From positions 2,742,467-2,806,466 of the forward strand of contig BDGG01000002.1 of the NCBI GenBank assembly GCA_001949185.1: a stretch of 64,000 bases of DNA, given 5' to 3'. Source of the stretch: Ramazzottius varieornatus. Its lineage: Eukaryota; Tardigrada; Eutardigrada; Parachela; Ramazzottiidae. This document shows positions 20,341 through 31,269 of the stretch, piece after piece. The position numbers and the translations under genes were made by a program. The notes under the pieces are model-generated. The model had not been told where the DNA came from, did not search any database, and saw only the letters and a list, made by a program, of their open reading frames with translations. Every line of letters starts with the position of its first letter. The stretch's first letter is position 1.

Positions 20341-23189
20341 TCAAAACGAATATCTTCGACGGTCCCCGGAATCTAGCTGAGTTGCCGACAAAATTACCCA
20401 GTCGAAGGTAAATCGACGATTGTATCGTACAATAGATCTACAACAACCAACGGACAATTCAGCATACGGTACTACCCACGATGGTCGAAACGGAAATATC
20501 ACAAACCTACATTGCGGTGGAAACAACGAAGCTGCATACAGCATACAACGCAAGAACACTTCCCACGATGATCACCGGTCTCCGGTCTATAAAGATAGCA
20601 ACTAACTAACCTGGATGCCACGATATCCGTGCACTATTACTATGTTATCAGGGTCGTACCACGAGATGTACACTCCTCCTTATCGCCTGAAAATCCACAT
20701 CGGGGCTCATTGACCGGAACAATCCCATCAGGCCAATCGATTTCTTTCCCAAAAAGAAACGTCCAACTTCGCTGTGCGCCATTGTGTAAGACAACATTCT
20801 GTAACAGGTGGATAAGCCAGCGGTTAGGTCGCTTTTCTGGTGGCATACGAAAGGTCTGTTTTCTCACTTGAAACTCGCCGGTGTCGTTGTTGAACTGCTT
20901 GAGCACATAGTTGGGTACTTTATGGCCTTTATTGTTGACGTAGATCTTTCCCGATGAAGAATTAAAAGTCTGGTTCATAAAGCTTCGGACGAAAGCTGCT
21001 CCATCCGCAGGATTATTAACTGGAAGCAGACTGGTCGTGTCGCTGATCTTCTGCGAGAAAAGTGCAACGTGAATCGAAATTAATGGATCATATGAAATTG
21101 CAATGGTTGCATACCTTCAGGATGATACTAGCGGCCTCGTAGAAGCTCAATATGTCGACGGGAACCTGCACAGTGCAAAATTCAATATTTCTTTATCAAA
21201 TCTACATCTCAGATGGGCGCACCTCCCCTTCCAAGATCGCATTTGTATGATCGCGTAGTGCATAAAGTAATTGCGTTTTCCGTTCGAAGGAGATGGCCTT
21301 TCGCAGGGCGGTCATATCGGCCGTTATGTAAAAAACCAGCCCAAATCCTCGTCGGGCAGCGTCATCGAACCCGTCGTTCAGCGCCCATCGGAAAGGTAAA
21401 AAGTTCGGAGGCTTCAAAATAGGTTGTAAGAAGAAAAACACCTGGCAAAGGTCGAAAAGAAATTCATGTGAATCCTCGCTTACTGTTTTCCCAAAGAGAC
21501 TTGGTGCGGCAAGTGCTTACGTAGTCTCTCTTTGTCATGCCCATCGCAACGGCGTGAATCTGAACAAAAGAGATCCAGAAGATGTTTAAGAAGTTATTGG
21601 GAAAACTCGACAAACACTCACCAAAACTGATCGTGTGACGGCAGGATCAGCAAGTACGACAATGACTGCAAGCCAAGATGGATAAAGTGGTCTTCTCTCC
21701 GCAAAACACCGAATCGGATAAGTTCGTGCTTACTTCGGGAATTTTTCTGAGCTAGACTCAGAACGATATCGATATCACTGCCATTACTTTTGCTGCTATC
21801 AAAGGCGACCTCGTAAACGGAAAACGTGGGCGATATGAGAGTCTTTCGGAGAAACTCGTAAGCAAGCCGGTAGAATGCGATGACACGAGCGCTGTTATCA
21901 TCAAACAGCAATGTGACCGTTGTCCAGTTGTAGTGTTGCAGAAACAGCTGGAGGAAGTCGGCCATGACGGAGTTTTCTAGGGGACACAGGGAGAGGGACG
22001 TGGGGTATTTGGACTTGTCAGCCAACGCAGGATTGCTTCCGCCACTGAAAATTGTGGACCCGAATGTTCAAAGTGGCAAGGTTCCAGAGTGTCCAGAACT
22101 CATAGACTTACACATTGACTATCGGAACATTCCACACTACAGTAAAAGGAGAGATGGTTGAACGAACGATCTAGCTAGCACGCCGTACTCGAAAATTTTG
22201 TAGCAGCTATACTCACTGGCAGCCATTGAGGCCATGACCAATATGTCCGGTCCAACATCTGCAGTCAGGTAGTGTAGACACGCCTGGTCTAATTATCAGT
22301 CGGGACAAACATTATCGCCCAACGGCCGAAAGCGGCAGATGTCAGCCAAACAATAAACAGACCTACCAATTGCAGCGCTGTCGCTTTCGGCCGGTGGCCT
22401 TTATCTACATCCCGGCCGATAATTAGGCCAGGCTGGTATGCTGCAATATTACATTGGGTTTAAGGGAATCTATGATCTTCCCTTCCAGTTGTGGAAAACA
22501 CAGATTTTTCCGTCAGGGATACCAAGATCCGCTAGGTGATGGTAGTGTGAGGTGCTTAGGTACTTAGCCAGCGAAAGCCATAAAGTTTTGGCGCGCGCCC
22601 TAGTATCAAAATTTGGAACCAATCTTATGGTTAGTTCAAAGGTTGGTCGGTTTCGGCATCTTCCATACTTTCATACTGTATTTTGCGGAAATATGGATTA
22701 TGGCGAGCGCCCATGCTTTATGGCTATCTCTTCCTAAGTGGTCTATGCATCTCACATAGATTCCCTTAAATTTTAACCAGCGGAAGTCCTCAATTCGCTC
22801 TCCCCGGCTCGGCGACGTCTTGTTCCTGGACGTCGGCATTATTTCAGTCGAAGAAAGTGTTCAGGTAAACTGCGCTTAAACGATTGGAAGAAACCATATT
22901 TTTGCGCTTAGACGATATTTGCAATCTTACTGTTTGAAAGGAAGATGACGGTTGTACTGGCAGGGACCTTTCGGTAATAATCACGTGCAAGATTGTCGGC
23001 CACCGGCTGTTCCGTGAGTGCTCGGTTGATTGGCACCACTTGCATGCTGAGTCGTCTCCCATCATGTTCAAAGGAACTTCTAAAGTCCGACTGCATTATG
23101 GCCAGCTCGATTGCGGGGTAATAATACATATCGGTGGCCACCAGCACGATCACCAGCAGAAGGTCCAGCTGGGCTGTTCCGTTACCCAT
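20341..23189 (-). CDS. NPR-like receptor A: ANF-binding ectodomain, one TM, short tail
   Basis: Eleven exons join in phase: 23189-22931, 22258-22217, 22136-22112, 22044-21734, 21665-21622, 21559-21521, 21441-21223, 21165-21115, 21050-20660, 20586-20511, 20437-20341 (517 codons plus stop). The ectodomain has the periplasmic-binding-like fold of the ANF receptor family: FLQHYNWTTVTLLFDD, then IIVVLADPAVTRSVL, then AVAMGMTKRDY. Before the membrane lies DWPDGIVPVNEPRCGF, the Trp-Pro-X-Cys-Gly juxtamembrane motif of receptor guanylyl cyclases and natriuretic-peptide receptors. One TM (VIIVGSVLALYAVCSFVV) is followed by about 30 tail residues ending in SGDRRRYSF. There is no kinase-homology or cyclase domain, so the architecture resembles the clearance receptor NPR-C. 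The start is uncertain: MGNGTAQ precedes a hydrophobic run that aligns with the first core strand of gene B, so a signal-peptide exon may lie upstream. Confidence 0.75.
22282..22433. mobile_element. Short inverted-repeat element in gene A intron 1
   Basis: CCTGGTCTAATTATCAGTCGGG (two words of 11) near 22283 pairs with the inverse CCCGGCCGATAATTAGGCCAGG ending near 22432. A second inner pair is GGCCGAAAGCGGCAG with CGCTTTCGGCCGG. About 150 bp; probably a MITE or foldback. Confidence 0.5.
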
Positions 23190-23280
23190 GTCGAAAAACT
23201 GCGACCAAATTTTCAAATACAAAAGGACAAAATTCGGTGCTGCGCGAAAAGACCGTATGAATCTCTTCGAGCCCTATGCA

Positions 23281-23287
23281 TTTATAC
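23281..23287 (-). promoter_or_regulatory. Possible TATA box of NPR-like gene A
   Basis: On the minus strand TATAAAT lies about 95 bp upstream of the proposed start codon at 23189. That would place a transcription start near 23255 and a short 5' untranslated region. It supports the start chosen for gene A, but an upstream signal-peptide exon would contradict it. Confidence 0.3.
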
Positions 23288-23640
23288 TGAAGACAGACTC
23301 CTCCACGAGAGGGATCAAGATGAGACGTCGGCACTCTAATTTATAAGAAATGTATCAAAACCGAAATCCACTAGTAGGTCATTGGGAGAGTTCCTTGTAC
23401 CTAGACAAATGTCATCCCATGGTGGGTGCTTTTAGCTAATCAGATCGCTGAAAGATGGAGTAGAACTTCGTCTTGGTTGGCTGCAGCCGACGTCGTCGAC
23501 GGGCAAAAATACGCATGTGCTGTGTCAATACAAGCGTGCAGTGTGGTGCGATGAAAACGCGTTACGCAGCCTGCTCAGTTAGTTCTTACACTATCCTGTG
23601 TTGTTCAATGAAGTACCCGGCGGCAGACAATTGTACACGG

Positions 23641-24252
23641 TACACGAACGACGAAATATTATGGGCCAGTAAAAATTACGGGCCAAACAGAAAAGACTGC
23701 AAATTTTCAATTTGTATGGAAGTCAGAAACAGAAATCGGACAAATGACGTAACGTAGCAAAATTTAACCGTAGATAATCGTCTCGGACAGTGGCCATCAG
23801 CTGATCAGCTGTTTTGCTTTCACACTTCAACGCTGCTGTGCACCGCTATTCGACTTCCTCTCAGAGAAGCTCTGGACTCCTTGTCCGATATCCTTTCCGT
23901 AAGCGTTTTTGAAAATGTCCCAGCCCCTCAAGACCAAGCGGCATCGACGATACACCGAAGAAGCACTGAAGGATGCTCTATCTGCTGTCGAGAACGGAAT
24001 GGCAGTGATATGTTCCTCTGACTGTTGAAGGTGTGCTTGTTGCGGTAGAACAGACTCAGTAGAAATCGGGATTTCAAAATAAATATGGCAAGTTTTAGCT
24101 CCTCGGTTTAATATCGAGCACATACGTACAGCAGTCCAGCCTTCGATGTTGGTTTTTACTTGTGGCAAGAACCACCTGCCTGTGCCGCCGTAGCGAAGGG
24201 GCCTGCATAGCGCGTAATTTTTACTGGCCCATAATATCTCGTCGCGCGTGTA
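23641..24252. mobile_element. Long member of the TA-CACGCACGACGAG family with transposase start
   Basis: It begins TACACGAACGACGAAATATT and ends AATATCTCGTCGCGCGTG-TA. The end regions match the short copies (GTGCCGCCGTAGCGAAGGGG; ATAATATCTCGTCG). The interior, about 400 bp longer, includes AACGTAGCAAAATTTAACCG and a small open frame at 23915-24028 with a pipsqueak-type helix-turn-helix start. TA at both ends fits the TA target of the Tc1/mariner-pogo superfamily. It lies between head-to-head genes A and GR1. Confidence 0.6.
23915..24028 (+). pseudogene. Truncated pogo/pipsqueak-type HTH transposase N-terminus
   Basis: The frame starts ATG and reads KTKRHRRYTEEALKDALSAV followed by ENGMAV, then diverges and stops after 37 residues. 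The pattern Arg-Tyr-Thr-Glu-Glu-x-Leu-x-x-Ala-Leu-x-Ala-Val-x-x-Gly is the first helix region of the HTH_Psq/CENP-B-type DNA-binding domain used by pogo transposases. The recognition helix and DDE catalytic domain are absent, so it cannot encode an active transposase. Assignment is by motif memory, not search. Confidence 0.5.
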
Positions 24253-24567
24253 CTGGACAAACCTGAGACGTGACCATACCTTTGATGGACGACCCTCCGT
24301 AGTTCTAACACTCATCTTGACAAATAAAGCCTTCGACTTATGTTTCATTTGTACAGGTGTGAAAAACACGGTGGACAAAAAAGAACAGGTGGGTACACGA
24401 CCCGGTTGAAGAAAAGTTCGCCAGACGCTCAGTAGGAGTCCCGTATGATTTGAATTTTCCCATCCCGAACGTTACTCTAACCGGCGCTGGCAAAAGTACA
24501 TTCCACTTTGGTCTTTCGGAGCCGATGTCAGCTTTTTTATTCGCGTAATTAATACCGGATAGAGAGG

Positions 24568-26135
24568 ATGGTCGCCACCACGCAAAATTTATACCTTTTT
24601 CCCGTGCAAATGTTTTCCCTGAAGTGCTTTGGCCTGTTGACCACGTACGGAAAGGTTGGAGATGCTCGATCAGTTGTTCTGAAGGAGGAGCAAAGCAAGG
24701 GTCTTCTGCCTTTCTGTTTTGCTGTGCTGTTCCTGGTAGGATGTTTTGCTCTTACTTTCATCCACGGAGCACTCGTCCTGTACCAGATCCTCCTCGCCGT
24801 CTCCGTGTTTCCATCATCATTCGGACCCTCCGATATCGATGTCGATGATTACGATCTGGTCGGAATTCTGTCCAACTTACCGTTTTTCGGTATTCACTTT
24901 CGTGGCTTCGTCGTTCTGCTGGTAGTTTTTTTAAACCGGGAAAAATGGCTGGCCTTGAAAACAAACTGCTGGATGTTCTTTCTCAAAGTCTTCCAGGACG
25001 AACGTACCCGAGAGAAGGTGGTTGACAAGTGGAGACGCCGCTCTTTAGGTGTTAGTGCACTGACTCTTGTCATCCACGTTTGTTGGGAGGTTGGTGACTG
25101 GACTGAGTACAACAGTCGGTTTCCTTCAGTGGCCGCCATGCTGAACGATACGTCTGTATTGGAACCTCTGCCTGTCAAAATCAGAACCTGGCAGTATACG
25201 ATCTTGTACTTCCTCTTTTGCTTTGTCCCCTTCGTGCTAGCTCAGCAAGTATTCACGGTCCTTCTGATTCTATCGGGAGTTGGTGCAGATGCTATCAAAA
25301 ATCTTAACAAAGAAGTTAAACTTGTCCTGAAGAGCCACCAGAATGGATTTGAAAACATCGAAGAGCTCGTTCCCATCCCCGTTAAGGTAGCTTTGTGGGA
25401 GGAGCGATACATGGCCATATTGGAGTTCGTGAAGTTGCTCAATGAACTATTCAACTGGATTTTTTTCGCGATCTATGGATCAGACTTTGTGGCTGTTTTG
25501 GGCTTCGGAGCAAGGGTAATCAACAACGTCAGCAGACGGCTCACGAAAATCCTGTTTCTCTTGTGTAGTGCGGCTGTTTATCTCACCTATGAGACCTGCT
25601 TCGTCGTTTGGCCGATACATTTACACGAGGAGGTAGGTCTTAATTTGCAGCGCCTGTTCTTTCACATTCGCTTTTACGTTTCGTGAAAGCAGGTATTGGT
25701 TTCAGAGTACTCGCCTACCTTTCTCCATTTACCAACTGACCGTGCAGGTGGAGACAGGAAGAGGAAGCGTGGTGGATGACAAGCACGATACATATGACAT
25801 TAAACATCGTAGGGTGGACCTCCGGAAAAACCGCCTGGTACATCTGCTCCAAATTTTTGAAGACTTGGTCTACAATTTCCCCTGTGTGATCAGTGGAGCA
25901 GGTCTTCTAGATTGTACCAGAGGTCTGGTTGTACGGGTACGTTTACCGCTAACTCAGCTGCAGCCTGCATGTTGCAAGTATAACACCTGAAATGCTTGAC
26001 GTAAAAAGTCTCCTGTTTCAGTCACTGACTCTGACGTTGTCATTGGTGGTGCTTGCCAAAGAACTCATGGACAAGAGCGACCACAAAACAAAAAGTCTCG
26101 GTGGCGGAACCCCCGCTCACAATACCACCTTGTGA
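24568..26135 (+). CDS. Gustatory-receptor-like 7TM protein GR1
   Basis: Three exons in phase: 24568-25632, 25748-25936, 26022-26135 (455 codons plus stop). It is a likely chemoreceptor ion channel of the insect gustatory-receptor fold (7tm_7), with seven hydrophobic segments and an inside N-terminus expected. The family pattern is visible in the loop before TM5 (YMAILEFVKLLNELFNW) and at the C-terminus, where CTRGLVV is followed by a short exon with LTLTLSLVVLAKEL. This matches the position of the arthropod TM7 motif TYhhhhhQF, although Tyr and Gln are replaced. The start is supported by alignment of VQMFSLKCFGLL with VQELILKVCGFLPL in GR2. It is transcribed away from NPR-like gene A, whose start codon lies about 1.4 kb upstream on the other strand. 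All reading frames are intact. Confidence 0.8.
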
Positions 26136-26310
26136 CAGCCTTTTAACTAAGACGATGGCAGTGTATCTGTGACGCACTCGAAAGCCCCCTCTTCGAGGCT
26201 TTCTTCACGAGGTCGAAACCGCTTCAACAGAGTTCAGCTGTGCTCCACTTACCCTACGCATACTTTCGCTATGGAACAGGAAGTTTAGGTTGTGTGTCAG
26301 TAATTATTAC

Positions 26311-27581
26311 GTGCGGAAGTATGACTTGCACCCTTGTTTTTCTCTGCTGAAGTTAAAAAATTTTTTCTGACGCCATATTAACTTTTGATCAGCTTATACA
26401 ACCATACTAGCACGGCACTCCCGAGAGTTCTTGGAAGACATGCCGTTCTTTTGCTGCAAAAGTAAGAGGGAAGAGGGATCGTAAACTCTGTAACGGCACT
26501 TTTGAAACCCACTTCCGGGAAAGTTATTCTATCTCGCCGGAGAAGGTCCAAGTTCTTGAGCAAGTGATAATCTGTTAGTGCTGTAATCCTACTAAAAGAA
26601 GCGTGGACGAGAACTTCCAGTTCCTATTCCTGCAATTCTGCTGAAGTGTTTAGTTCAGTGTGCACTCTGGAGCAGCCCTGCAACAGTTGTGAGCCCGTCC
26701 TGAATTAGTCTCGCCTGTTGAACGGGGCGGTTTTCCATAGACATAACTATTCCAAAAAGGTCTGGGATAGCGTTATCGATTTGCTGGGTGAATAAGATCT
26801 ATAGCGGTCAGGCGTGTGAGATGGCCACCAAAATGTGATCATGCTTCTCATTTAGCGCCGCTCACGGTTCGGATTTTTCTGTAATGGTTTGCCTCTGTCA
26901 GAACATACCATTTCTCATTTAGAAATCTCTTTTAGAGTGGCCGTGTTATCGTTGGTACAATGAGGCCTGCTGTCGGTTCGGTTTCGTTTGCAATCTGGTG
27001 AGGGAAAAAAGACAAAACCTCTGCGTTCTTTCCGGGGTGCGCGAAGTAAGTGGGGTATTCACTTCTCTCACTGTTTCGCCTTCCCCGTCTGGAAAAGTGG
27101 ACAGTAAGACTTTGGGGAGGTCCACCTTGGTCCTGTAAGAATTACACAAAAGTTTGGCAAGGGTCGAGTTTGACATGATCGGTCAGCACATTGTCGTTCT
27201 CTTTCGATTTCAGTCTTCCGTAGGGTGAATTTTGAATGAAAAATCACCAGAACCAAACCGAGCGGCTTAATCGTCCACGGTAAAAGTGTTAGGTGTTTCA
27301 TAGTCAAACACGGATCTACTTTTTTCGGCGGTACGGGATGCGTTCGTGCTTCGATAGAAACCAGAAAAATCCCCGAAATTCTAGTTATCCATGGTTCAGC
27401 TAAAATAAATCCTGTCGTACCCCAGAGCAGAAAAACTTGGACCAATGAAGTGACAGACAAGGGATGGGAGTTGGCGAACTGACAGGGAAAAATTGTTTAG
27501 AACGGAAATACGAGGGGTAGCAGAACTATGAATTTTTGGAATCAAGGTGTTTTAGGAGGCCAAGTCGTACTTTCGCACCCA
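26311..27581 (-). mobile_element. Candidate TIR element with degenerate minus-strand frames
   Basis: GTGCGGAAGTATGACTT at 26312 and the inverse AAGTCGTACTTTCGCAC ending near 27581 form imperfect inverted ends around 1.27 kb. The interior has minus-strand frames at 27460-27068 and 27176-26946 of unrecognised type. The right portion (about 27180-27580) is similar, in reverse, to 33033-33400, including CATAGTTCTGCT and CGAAAGAGAACGACA. It is probably a decayed transposon or a duplicated exon; I could not assign a family. Confidence 0.35.
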
Positions 27582-27615
27582 ATAGCAGAGTACCCAAAAA
27601 AGGTAAAATTTGTTC

Positions 27616-27857
27616 TTCACGCACGACGAGAAATTATGGGCAGCAAAAATTATGGGGACAGGCGGAAAAGACGGCAAAATTTCCATTTTACCGTCTTTTC
27701 CGGTAGAAAAATAACCGGATAGAATTCGACGGTAGAAAAATGTCCACAAGTGTATTACTGTTAATCGGTCACGTACGTACGTGATTCCGTACCGCCGTAG
27801 CGAAATGGCCTGGTCCCATAGTTTTTTCTGGCCCCATAGTTTCCCGTCGTGCGGGTA
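27616..27857. mobile_element. TA-CACGCACGACGAG MITE, copy 4
   Basis: It begins CACGCACGACGAGAAATTAT and ends TTTCCCGTCGTGCGGGTA. An internal inverted pair (GGCGGAAAAGACGGCAAAAT and ACCGTCTTTTCC) gives it about 50 bp more than other short copies. It lies downstream of the tail exon of NPR-like gene B. Confidence 0.6.
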
Positions 27858-28047
27858 CCAGATTTAATGTTTAATCAACACCTAACATAATGAGCTTTTG
27901 TGGTTTCCAATATACAGTCCCGCTCACAGGTCATCGCCATCCCTTGGTCATCCTTCAGTTGCCTGTGAAAAGTTTCGCACTGGGATTATTCAGAGAAGCG
28001 TTAATTACAAAATTTTACAATTGCTATGACGTCAAAGAGTTCTAGTT

Positions 28048-31000
28048 TCAAACCCACTTCAGTTGTCGCTCATTTTCGTCAATCGACGAGCTGGCTTTGT
28101 TGGTTGTAGAGCTGAACCGAGCTTCCACCAAAGATCCATCCGTTTTCGGGACGTCCGATAACTACACGCACGACGGGAAATTATGGGGCCACTAAAAATT
28201 ATGGGACCAGGCGGAAAAGACGGCAAAATGGAGATTCAAACGTAGAAAAGTGTCCAAGAGTGCATTACTCCGAATCGGTCACGTACGTACGTGCTTCCGT
28301 ACCGCCGTAGCGAAATGGCCTGGTCCCATAATTTCCCGTCGTGCGTGTATAAAACAGATGTCGTTTCTTGAAGTAGAAGGCAGAGGGCGCCACACATCTT
28401 ACATACATTTGTACAGCGAACGCAAGGAATCCGGAAAAGCCCGCGATGAATACTGCAGTCGCTGTTTTCATCGTGACAGACACCCCTACAAAAGAATGTT
28501 TAAGAGCTTGACGAACATGCTCGAGTTTGAGCTCCCAGGTGTATACCCGTGCTCTCACAGAGCTCCCCATCCAGCCCACACGGAAGCACAGTTGATGGAG
28601 GAAATACCCCCTTGCGCCATGTGATCTCTTTGCACTCGTTACAGGAGACGATCTTTGCCGCCTCGGAATCATATCTGAGCACCACCTTCAACAACTAGAG
28701 TACTGTCTTTCGAGTTTAAACAGCAGAGCAAGACCGACCTAAAAACGGGATACCTGGAAGCGGGACATGTTTGTATGGAACTGGTGAACCCATAAGTCGG
28801 CTATCCGATGTCCAAATTGGGATATTCGTACTGTGCGCGTGGGAAGAATGAATGATCGATTGAGGAACTTTTGGGTAAACTGCCTAGCCGAAATGTTGAC
28901 GAGCTGGTCGTAGGTTTCGTTTAACACTTGGGACATGATCATTATCGTCTCGTACGCCGCCAGTGGTAGGAAATTTCTCTAACCAAAGACACGATTCTAC
29001 AGTATCAACTGGTGTACGTACCGCTTATAGTTGTATCGAATCTTGTGGAATGGATCACAACATTACTAGGCACCTTGCGCGCCACCGAGAAACCCTGTTC
29101 GGAAGGGCCTCCGATCCATTATAGTGACCATATAACATTTGGGATCAGTCCAGGTTTGCTACAGAACATTTTGGGTGCATTTTGGGTTCAGTAAAGGTTC
29201 ATATATGCGACATATGTGTCTACGCAACATGAATATCGCCGAACGGGTTCATGTATGGTTCATTTAGGTAATATTTATGTTGCACAGACATATATGTCGC
29301 ATATATGAACCTTTATTGAACCCAAAATGCTCTGCAGCAAACCTGGACTGATCCCAAACGTTATATGGTCAGTATAATGGATCGGAGGCTCGTCCGAACA
29401 GGGAAAATTACTACGAACGTCGAAATTTCACGGTGGGGAATTTCAGTTTCCCTCGTCGACGTGAAGAGCGGATTTCGTCTTGCGAGTAATACACGACGAA
29501 CGGTAAAACTTACGACATGTGATTATTGGCAAAACAGTCGTTGTCGTGAAATTTCAACGTGACGGTGGAGCAGGGTCTTCGTCGTGATTTTGCCACCGTC
29601 ACGAAGCGCGCCCAACGTGATTTACGTCGCGCTCACAGATGACTCACCGGGCGACGTGAAATTTGAACGTTCGTAGTGAAATTCTGGCTGGCACGTAAGG
29701 TGCCTAATATGCATACCTGATACTCCGGTGCAATAGTCCAGTTATAGTATTCCGATGATCTCTTCGCCATCTCGTCCACCTCACCGGAGATTGCGCTCCA
29801 GTTGATCGAATCAAAAGACAGCGCAGAGGTGAAAGGTAGGATGGAGGAAAGTTTTCCATCCACCTGTAAAATCACTCAGGATTTATCTTTGTCCTTTACG
29901 GTTATCTCGAACGCACCCATACTTATCCTCTCGCGATTTAAATTAGAAAAGCCAACTACAATAGCCACCTACGTCGTGATTTGTCTCCCAGGAGTAATCT
30001 TCGAGCCGGGTAAACGTTGATACCGGGAACAACACAAAAACCTGAAAGACAGCTAGTTAATCGGTTAGTGCTTGAATGGGAAGAAAAAGCTGCTGATTGT
30101 CCCGAAATACTTGCATAGTCTCCGGTGGACATCCCCTGAGATGCGGCAATCCACTGTGATAAAAACCAGTGCGATTACTGATGTGGAAAAACCTTTTCTG
30201 AATTTTGTCTTACCAAAACGTTTTTATAGACGTCTGGCACCGAAGCGACGACCGTCACTACAGAATTCAAGACCTTTAACTTTCGTTAGTTCTCGTTCTC
30301 TGCATGAATTGGGGTTCCTGGCCTACCAGTACTGCTTGCCCGGCATTGCTTCAACATTGGTAAGATAGTAGTGTTGTTGGACGAGTCGAATTTCAAGGTT
30401 CTCATGTTGAGGTCGCGAAAGTTTAGTGATATTTGCTGGAACAGATTGCAGCTGACTTCGAAGACATAGGTGAAGGGCGTGCTGCTGCTGGTATCACAGA
30501 CAAGGTTGAACCTCTTCCACTTGTACAGCCGCATTAGAGTCAAAATGGCGGACGCAGCGTTGCCGTAAGGGATGGCAGACCACGGAAAAAATGTGGGAAA
30601 TCGCCACTGTAGATTTCGCATGTTTATAGAAGCAGTGCTGCAACATTCAGCAGTAAGGTGGGCAATATACTGTAATTGCACTCTCTGAATTTTACCTTCC
30701 GAATACAGTTACTCCTTCCTCTGAAACATACGGGCGGAAACGAATCACGCATACTTTGACAACAGTAGAAACATAAGTCGGTGTGTACCTATGTTTTGAA
30801 CATACCTCGAGCGAAGTCCGCCAAAGTGAACATCTCAAAGGTGCAACCTACAGTAGAATAACAATTTACCCGTAAGTCTGACATGACTGAATGCGTTAGA
30901 TTGCTGATAATGCTTTTTACCTGGCGTCAGGATTATTCGAAAGTAAGACGCTTCCTGTTTTCTTCTTTCAGATACTTGATCCCCATTCTCGCGGCGAAAC

Positions 31001-31269
31001 AGAAGTCCAAGACCGGCGGTAGTTATTCCCACAGCTTCTTCGCAAGAGTATCGGCCTGGTATAAAGTACCTGGTCAAAAACACGTCTTGATAGACGCGAG
31101 GATACAAGCGTCGTGCTCTGTCCATCGCCACATCGTAGGCCGAACCAATAACTTCATAGCCAACCTGGACGTTTCGTCCACCAGCTGCCATCGCCACAAA
31201 CATAATTTGTACACCCTGGACTTTCACGTACGCAGTACAAACGAGGAAGATGGCCACTGGTCTCCACAT
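28048..31269 (-). CDS. NPR-like receptor B: ANF-binding ectodomain, one TM, short tail
   Basis: Twelve exons join in phase: 31269-30921, 30847-30806, 30720-30696, 30637-30333, 30257-30214, 30153-30115, 30041-29973, 29863-29717, 28978-28754, 28685-28547, 28485-28407, 28111-28048 (508 codons plus stop). A signal peptide is clear (MWRPVAIFLVCTAYVKVQG). The ectodomain shows the ANF-family fold: LTPGCTFEMFTLADFA, NLQWRFPTFFPW, TVVASVPDVYKNVL, IAASQGMSTGDY, then WRKGVFPPSTVLPCGLDGE before the membrane. The TM exon (TATAVFIAGFSGFLAFAVQ) is followed by about 20 residues ending ENERQLKWV. No kinase-homology or cyclase domain exists. Four internal exons (42, 25, 44, 39 nt) equal those of gene A in size and phase. 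The exon ending at 30115 uses a GC donor (GCAAGT). MITEs occupy two introns. It is head to head with GR2. A ligand is not predictable from sequence. Confidence 0.8.
28163..28349. mobile_element. TA-CACGCACGACGAG MITE, copy 5
   Basis: Well-preserved roughly 187-bp copy: TACACGCACGACGGGAAATT at the left and AATTTCCCGTCGTGCGTG-TA at the right, with the central ACGTACGTACGTGC and GTACCGCCGTAGCGAAATGG. It lies in the last intron of NPR-like gene B and makes up most of it (28112-28406). Confidence 0.75.
29067..29706. mobile_element. Outer MITE interrupted by a nested one, gene B intron
   Basis: The ends are TAGGCACCTTGCGCGCCA and the complement of TAGGCACCTTACGTGCCA. The left arm is split after about 26 bp by the 29093-29403 element. 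Beyond it the arm continues TACTACGAACGTCGAAATTT, matching the uninterrupted right arm (complement of CACTACGAACGTTCAAATTT). Without the insert the element is about 330 bp. It lies in the intron between the exons ending at 29717 and starting at 28978. Confidence 0.65.
29093..29403. mobile_element. Nested foldback MITE
   Basis: Arms of more than 100 bp: CCCTGTTCGGAAGGGCCTCC at the left and the inverse GGAGGCTCGTCCGAACAGGG at the right, followed inward by AACATTTGGGATCAGTCCAG and its inverse and by TTCATATATGCGACATATGT and its inverse. It is inserted in the left arm of the surrounding MITE. Flanking A-rich bases may be a short target duplication. Confidence 0.65.

Noticed and set aside
23827-24378. 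A 183-codon minus-strand open frame upstream of GR1
   Set aside because: It runs through both ends of a TIR element and is antisense to the transposase fragment; no domain is visible.
26165-26200. GAAAGCC...GGCTTTC hairpin after GR1 as a bacterial-type terminator
   Set aside because: This is eukaryotic DNA; a short hairpin in a 3' region has no such meaning.
28265-28672. A long minus-strand frame covering the gene B TM exon and running into the repeat
   Set aside because: Only the TM exon part (28485-28407) is real; the rest reads through an intron and a MITE.
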